Positions 59,880 to 64,000 of a stretch of 64,000 nt of DNA are shown here, piece after piece (the first letter of the stretch is position 1; each line of letters starts with the position of its first letter). The DNA is taken from contig QWQG01000129.1 of NCBI GenBank assembly GCA_003670925.1, forward strand, positions 1-64,000, written 5' to 3'. This DNA comes from Planctomycetota bacterium (lineage in GTDB: Bacteria > Planctomycetota > Planctomycetia > Planctomycetales > Planctomycetaceae). Both the position numbers and the translations under genes were made by a program. The notes below the pieces were generated by a model. That model did not search any database. It saw only the letters and a list, made by a program, of their open reading frames with translations, and was not told the DNA's origin.

Positions 59880-61130
59880 CTATCGCTGGATGCGATAAGC
59901 GTTCAGTTCGACGTGTGGCTTCTGGCCGCTGATCATCTCAGCCACTAGCTTGCCGGTGCCGGTGCCCATCGAAATCCCCAACATGCTATGACCCGCGGCG
60001 ACCCAGACGTTCTTGAATCGAGGTGAGCGGTCGATGAAAGGAATTCCGTCGGCCGTCATCGGACGCCAGCCGTACCATTCCTCTTCGACAGGATCAGCGG
60101 TCGGCTCAATCAGATACTCGGCCGCCCCGGAGCGCAGGTAGTTGAGTCGCTGCTGATTCAGGGTCGTGTCATACCCGGAAAATTCCATAGTGCTGCCCAC
60201 ACGATAGCCTTTGTCAAACGGTGTGATGGCGACGTGACACTCTTCCAGAATCATCGGATATTTGGGACAGATTTTCGGCCGCGCCATCGTGATCGAATAA
60301 CCCTTACCTGGCTGGATCGGCAGCTTGACGCCTAATGATTCTTTCAGCAGCGGCGTCCATGAACCAGTTGCAATCAGCACTTCATCGGCTTCCAGTTCCG
60401 CATGGCTTGTTTCCACGGCGGTGGCCTGATTGCCCGAACTCTTCAGGCCCTTCATTTCGCAATTTTCGATCACACGCACGCCGCTTTCGTCCAGCAATCG
60501 TCGCAGTTCCAGCATCAGTTTATCCGGGCGCAGATGAGCGTCGCAGTGATAGTGCCATGCACCAGCCAGACCAGGCTTTAATGCCGGCTCAAGGTTGGTC
60601 AGAGCGGAACCGGCCAGTGGTTCAGCCGACATTTGAAAATGCTTTCGCAACCATTCGTCCGTCTGAGCGTATGCCTCAAATTCGTGCTGGTCGCGATAGA
60701 CAAACAGCAGGCCATCCGTGCGCCATTCGACCTGCATGTTGTGTGTTTCAAGCAACTCACGATACAACTCGGCCGAAGACTGCAGCAGCGGATGACAGGC
60801 GAGCCCGGCCTGCATCATGTCACGTTCGTTGCAGCGGCCGGCAAACTTAAGCAGCCACGGCCACAGACTCAGGATTTTCTTCGGTTCAATCCGCAACGCC
60901 GTCTGGCGGCTAAGCATCCCCTTGATACCTTTGCCGATCTGACCGGGACGCGCCAGCGGAATCACATGACTGGGACTGACATAACCGCAGTTGCCATGCG
61001 AACACGCTTTACCAAAACGGCCTTTGTCAATGAGCGTGACGTCGCGGCCGGTCTGCCGCAAATACCATGCGGAGAAGCCACCGATGACTCCGCCACCAAT
61101 GATGACAGTATGAGGCGTTTTTGGTGTCAT
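59880..61130 (-). CDS. FAD-dependent D-amino-acid (D-hydroxyproline) dehydrogenase, DadA-like
   Basis: HTVIIGGGVIGGFSAWYLRQTGRDVTLIDKGRFG, YVSPSHVIPLARPGQ, WYGWRPMTADGIPFIDRSPRFKNVWVAAGHSMLGISMGTGTGKL. Confidence 0.87.
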   Translation of the reverse strand: MTPKTPHTVIIGGGVIGGFSAWYLRQTGRDVTLIDKGRFGKACSHGNCGYVSPSHVIPLARPGQIGKGIKGMLSRQTALRIEPKKILSLWPWLLKFAGRCNERDMMQAGLACHPLLQSSAELYRELLETHNMQVEWRTDGLLFVYRDQHEFEAYAQTDEWLRKHFQMSAEPLAGSALTNLEPALKPGLAGAWHYHCDAHLRPDKLMLELRRLLDESGVRVIENCEMKGLKSSGNQATAVETSHAELEADEVLIATGSWTPLLKESLGVKLPIQPGKGYSITMARPKICPKYPMILEECHVAITPFDKGYRVGSTMEFSGYDTTLNQQRLNYLRSGAAEYLIEPTADPVEEEWYGWRPMTADGIPFIDRSPRFKNVWVAAGHSMLGISMGTGTGKLVAEMISGQKPHVELNAYRIQR

Positions 61131-61173
61131 GGTTATTTCAACTGGCAGACGGAAAGCCTACCCCAATTCTAGT

Positions 61174-62127
61174 TCAGGATCGAATACCGGCGCGGAACGG
61201 ATCAGAGACCTGCAGGATCAGCGATGCTTCACCGGTGATCCATGCGGACCCCGTGATTGTCGGAATGATGGCATCTTTGTGAGCGGAATGCTCATCTGGC
61301 AACCAGCTGCCTTCAAAAATAGTGCCGACAATACTTTCCTGACGCCAGACGGCACCAGCCGCCAACTTTCCGTCCGCCGCAAGACACGCCAACTTCGCAC
61401 TCGTTCCCGTGCCGCACGGTGATCGATCATAGGCACCACCCGGACACATGACAAAGTTGCGACTGTCGGAATTCGCGTGCTGCGGAGGGCCAAAGAGTTC
61501 GATGTGATCGATTTCCCCACCGTCCGCTCCCGTAATGCCGTTTTGGGCGAGAGCATCACGAATCTTCAGGGTGAATTCCGACAGTTCTTTCCACTTTGCG
61601 AGTTGTAGATCCTGACCATGATCACTGACCAGAAAGAACCAGTTGCCGCCCCATGAGATGTCGCCCGTGACCCGTCCATATCCCGGCACATCAACAGCGA
61701 CCGACTTTCGGCTGCGATACGATGACACGTTCTGCACTGAAACTCGCTGCTCATCTAGCAGCGTCGCCGTGACAACGCCCACCGGCGTTTCAATGCGATG
61801 CGAACCCAGTCCTAGCTGTTTCATCCAGTGCAGCGTGACCATGAGTCCGATTGTGCCATGCCCACACATGTGCAGATAGCCCGCGTTGTTAAAGAAAATT
61901 ATGCCAGCCGCGCAGGTGGGATCCGTTGGCCTGCACAAAAGTCCCCCGACCAAGACATCCGAACCACGCGGCTCGTTCATCACGGCTGAACGAAGATCGT
62001 CGAACTGCTCACGAAAAATGTTCAGCCGTTCGCGGAGTGGACCGGTACCAAGCTCCGGCCCGCCTTCGACGATAATCCGTGTTGGTTCGCCGCCAGTATG
62101 AGAATCGAGCACGCGAATTGTCTGCAT
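61174..62127 (-). CDS. 4-hydroxyproline 2-epimerase (proline racemase family)
   Basis: [17 protein letters not shown], catalytic Cys motifs MCGHGTIG and PCGTGTSAK. Confidence 0.9.
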   Translation of the reverse strand: MQTIRVLDSHTGGEPTRIIVEGGPELGTGPLRERLNIFREQFDDLRSAVMNEPRGSDVLVGGLLCRPTDPTCAAGIIFFNNAGYLHMCGHGTIGLMVTLHWMKQLGLGSHRIETPVGVVTATLLDEQRVSVQNVSSYRSRKSVAVDVPGYGRVTGDISWGGNWFFLVSDHGQDLQLAKWKELSEFTLKIRDALAQNGITGADGGEIDHIELFGPPQHANSDSRNFVMCPGGAYDRSPCGTGTSAKLACLAADGKLAAGAVWRQESIVGTIFEGSWLPDEHSAHKDAIIPTITGSAWITGEASLILQVSDPFRAGIRS

Positions 62128-62144
62128 GTTACTACCCCATGTTC

Positions 62145-62202
62145 CTGAATTCGCAAGAAGTCAGTTTGGATGCCTGATGCACTGAACTCTTGCGAGTTCA
62201 GC
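62145..62202. repeat. Paired, partly degenerate copy of the GAATTC-GCAA-GAATTC repeat
   Basis: CTGAATTCGCAAGAAGTCAG (62145-62164), 17-nt spacer, CTGAACTCTTGCGAGTTCAGC (62182-62202). Confidence 0.88.
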
Positions 62203-62267
62203 TCCAAAACAAAGTCAGGGCGATTGAGGTGCCGCTCGCGTGGACCGCAAGGAACGCCCTGCGAATC

Positions 62268-63287
62268 TTACATCAAACCACGTCGATGAAGTTCTGCCAC
62301 GACCTGCTGCACAATGGCCGATACTTCCGCGGGATTCGCACCAGGCTCACTGAGCGGACAGCCGCCGACTGGTTGATCGGTGAAGCCGTGATTGGATAGC
62401 ATGCATTGCAACTCACGGCTGAGCGAGCCAATGTCCGTTTGCTGTTTGTCCGACAGCGGCTGACGCCCGTGCCCCATCTTGAATCCGCGGAGCTCCACTG
62501 CCGCGCGGAAGCCTTCCGGGAACTCGGCCGAGTAAATCATGGTGTCAAACAATTTAACAAGATCATACTGAACCGCGCGGGCCGCATCGATCTGATAGGA
62601 CTTTGTGAGATCGTAAAGCTTGCGTGTCAGTTCTGGCACGACTCCGGAGCTGGCATTTGTTCCGCCGTCGCAACCAATCAAGAGCATGGGCATCAAAGCC
62701 GCATCCCAGCCGGTGAGAAATGCGAAGTCAGGACGGTTAGGCTTTACTGCCTGAATCATACGAATCATGTGCGGGATTTCTCCCGAGGAATCCTTGATCG
62801 CGACGATGCGTTCGCACTCTTCCGACAGCCGCTGAATCGTCGGGACATCAATCGGGCTGGCAAACATGGGGATGTTGTATAGCGTCACGTCGATCGGCGT
62901 GTTGCGTCCGATCTCTTTGAAGTACGCATAAACCGACGCGGGGCTCAGCTTGTAATAAAACGGGGCGACAATCGCCACGGCTCGAATGCCCAACGAGGCG
63001 TAATATTCACAGGCCTTCAGTGTCTCTTTGACATTCGCTTCAGCAGCGCCGGCCAGAATCGGCACACGGCCGCGTACCTGATCCGCCAGAATCGCGACGA
63101 TCCGCCGGCGTTCTTCCGGAGTAAAACGTGTGAATTCCCCTGTCGACCCGTTCGGATACAGCCCGTGCACACCGCGCTCGATCAGCCAGTCCGCATATCT
63201 TCGCAGTTCAGACTCATTGATCCCGCCGTCGGCTGTATAAGGGATCAGATTCGGCGTGAAAATACCCTGAAGACGGGCTTGGGCCAT
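62268..63287 (-). CDS. DapA/dihydrodipicolinate synthase family (probable pyrroline-4-hydroxy-2-carboxylate deaminase)
   Basis: [59 protein letters not shown]; next to the epimerase gene. Confidence 0.85.
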   Translation of the reverse strand: MAQARLQGIFTPNLIPYTADGGINESELRRYADWLIERGVHGLYPNGSTGEFTRFTPEERRRIVAILADQVRGRVPILAGAAEANVKETLKACEYYASLGIRAVAIVAPFYYKLSPASVYAYFKEIGRNTPIDVTLYNIPMFASPIDVPTIQRLSEECERIVAIKDSSGEIPHMIRMIQAVKPNRPDFAFLTGWDAALMPMLLIGCDGGTNASSGVVPELTRKLYDLTKSYQIDAARAVQYDLVKLFDTMIYSAEFPEGFRAAVELRGFKMGHGRQPLSDKQQTDIGSLSRELQCMLSNHGFTDQPVGGCPLSEPGANPAEVSAIVQQVVAELHRRGLM

Positions 63288-63573
63288 GATATGAGACTTT
63301 CGAGGCAGGAGCGACGTGAATTTTGAACAGTCTGTTCAGCACCGGATGTTCGCGACGAGTGGTAGCATGGGTCAAGGGTGAAATCCATCCCGCACCCTAT
63401 CGCTCGCCGTTGGGAAGGAATTGTAGAGTAAATAGCGCCTGAATGTCTGAATTTCAGCGGCGGCTTCTGTCCCGCTCGAGACTTTTTATGAGGAGAAAGC
63501 CCGGTTACTGCAAACAGTCGAAACGCCCCTTATAAAACCTGCATGCGCCGCGATCGTCGTTTTGTGAGGGATT

Positions 63574-64000
63574 CTACAATGTCGATTCCGAAGATTTTTC
63601 CGCCTGCCGCACATCGGCAATCTGATCAATTGAGACAGCATCATGCGTAATCATTGAACCATCGACATCGGTGCCGACAAGCACGAGCACGCCACGGAGG
63701 CTTTGACGCGCGTCAGGGTAACCGCTGCGCCGAGAACCATCGTGCAGCAACACATCCATCAGATGGGTTTCGTGGACGCCTGGCAGATCGGGGTGCACGA
63801 GCACCGGAAATCGCTCCCAAGCCCACGTCCACAGTGTGGCATTCGCGTCAGCGCGCCCAGCAATATCGAACCATTCCAAGGCCGCCTTTCGCAGGTCCTG
63901 CAGTGACGCTTGCTGACACCACACCCGCAGGACCTGATTGATCCAGTCACGGCGTGAGGCAGCCAGTTGTTCAAATGTCTCGCGCGGGCCGAGGTTGACG
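63574..64000 (-). CDS. Hypothetical protein, 5' end beyond the window
   Basis: Reverse frame stays open from the stop at 63574 to the window edge (...VNLGPRETFEQLAASRRDWINQVLRVWCQQASLQDLRKAALEWFDIAGRADANATLWTW...). Confidence 0.6.
   Translation of the reverse strand, partial: VNLGPRETFEQLAASRRDWINQVLRVWCQQASLQDLRKAALEWFDIAGRADANATLWTWAWERFPVLVHPDLPGVHETHLMDVLLHDGSRRSGYPDARQSLRGVLVLVGTDVDGSMITHDAVSIDQIADVRQAEKSSESTL

Overview
This 64 kb window is ordinary-looking bacterial chromosome of about 55% GC with roughly 40 supported protein genes. I saw no rRNA, tRNA, CRISPR array, transposase or phage structural gene. A PSCyt1/DUF1549/DUF1553-type protein with two CXXCH motifs, a squalene-cyclase-repeat membrane protein and REP-like intergenic palindromes suggest a planctomycete. 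Housekeeping and metabolic genes include pyruvate carboxylase, katG, mutL (with an endonuclease motif), a YgiQ-type radical SAM protein, a tRNA dihydrouridine synthase, Maf, a Si-specific transhydrogenase, a SpoU/RlmB methyltransferase and a SWI/SNF helicase. There is also a sensor kinase / NtrC-type regulator / DegP-type protease block and a three-gene 4-hydroxyproline catabolism cluster. The main candidate for an undescribed system is a compact, same-strand block of ten genes at 21984-36494 (minus strand), much of it translationally coupled. It encodes a zinc-ribbon P-loop GTPase, a membrane-anchored protein resembling the GTPase-associated protein 1 (GAP1) family, a second protein sharing its extracytoplasmic module, a large coiled-coil membrane protein, a GYF_2/DUF4339-like protein, an ExbB/MotA/TolQ-type channel, a YfaP/DUF2135-like protein, two single-TM coiled-coil proteins and a TM-anchored squalene-cyclase-repeat protein. 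It looks like a GTPase-controlled, possibly proton-motive-force-powered envelope machine of unknown function. Other notable items are a nested palindrome with a perfect 25-bp inverted repeat at the 3' end of that operon, a dispersed GAATTC-GCAA-GAATTC hairpin family with conserved 17-nt spacing in paired copies, a peroxiredoxin-like pseudogene frameshifted by a 14-bp tandem duplication next to katG, and a candidate sigma-54 promoter upstream of the DegP-type protease. All domain calls come from reading motifs by eye; no database search was run.
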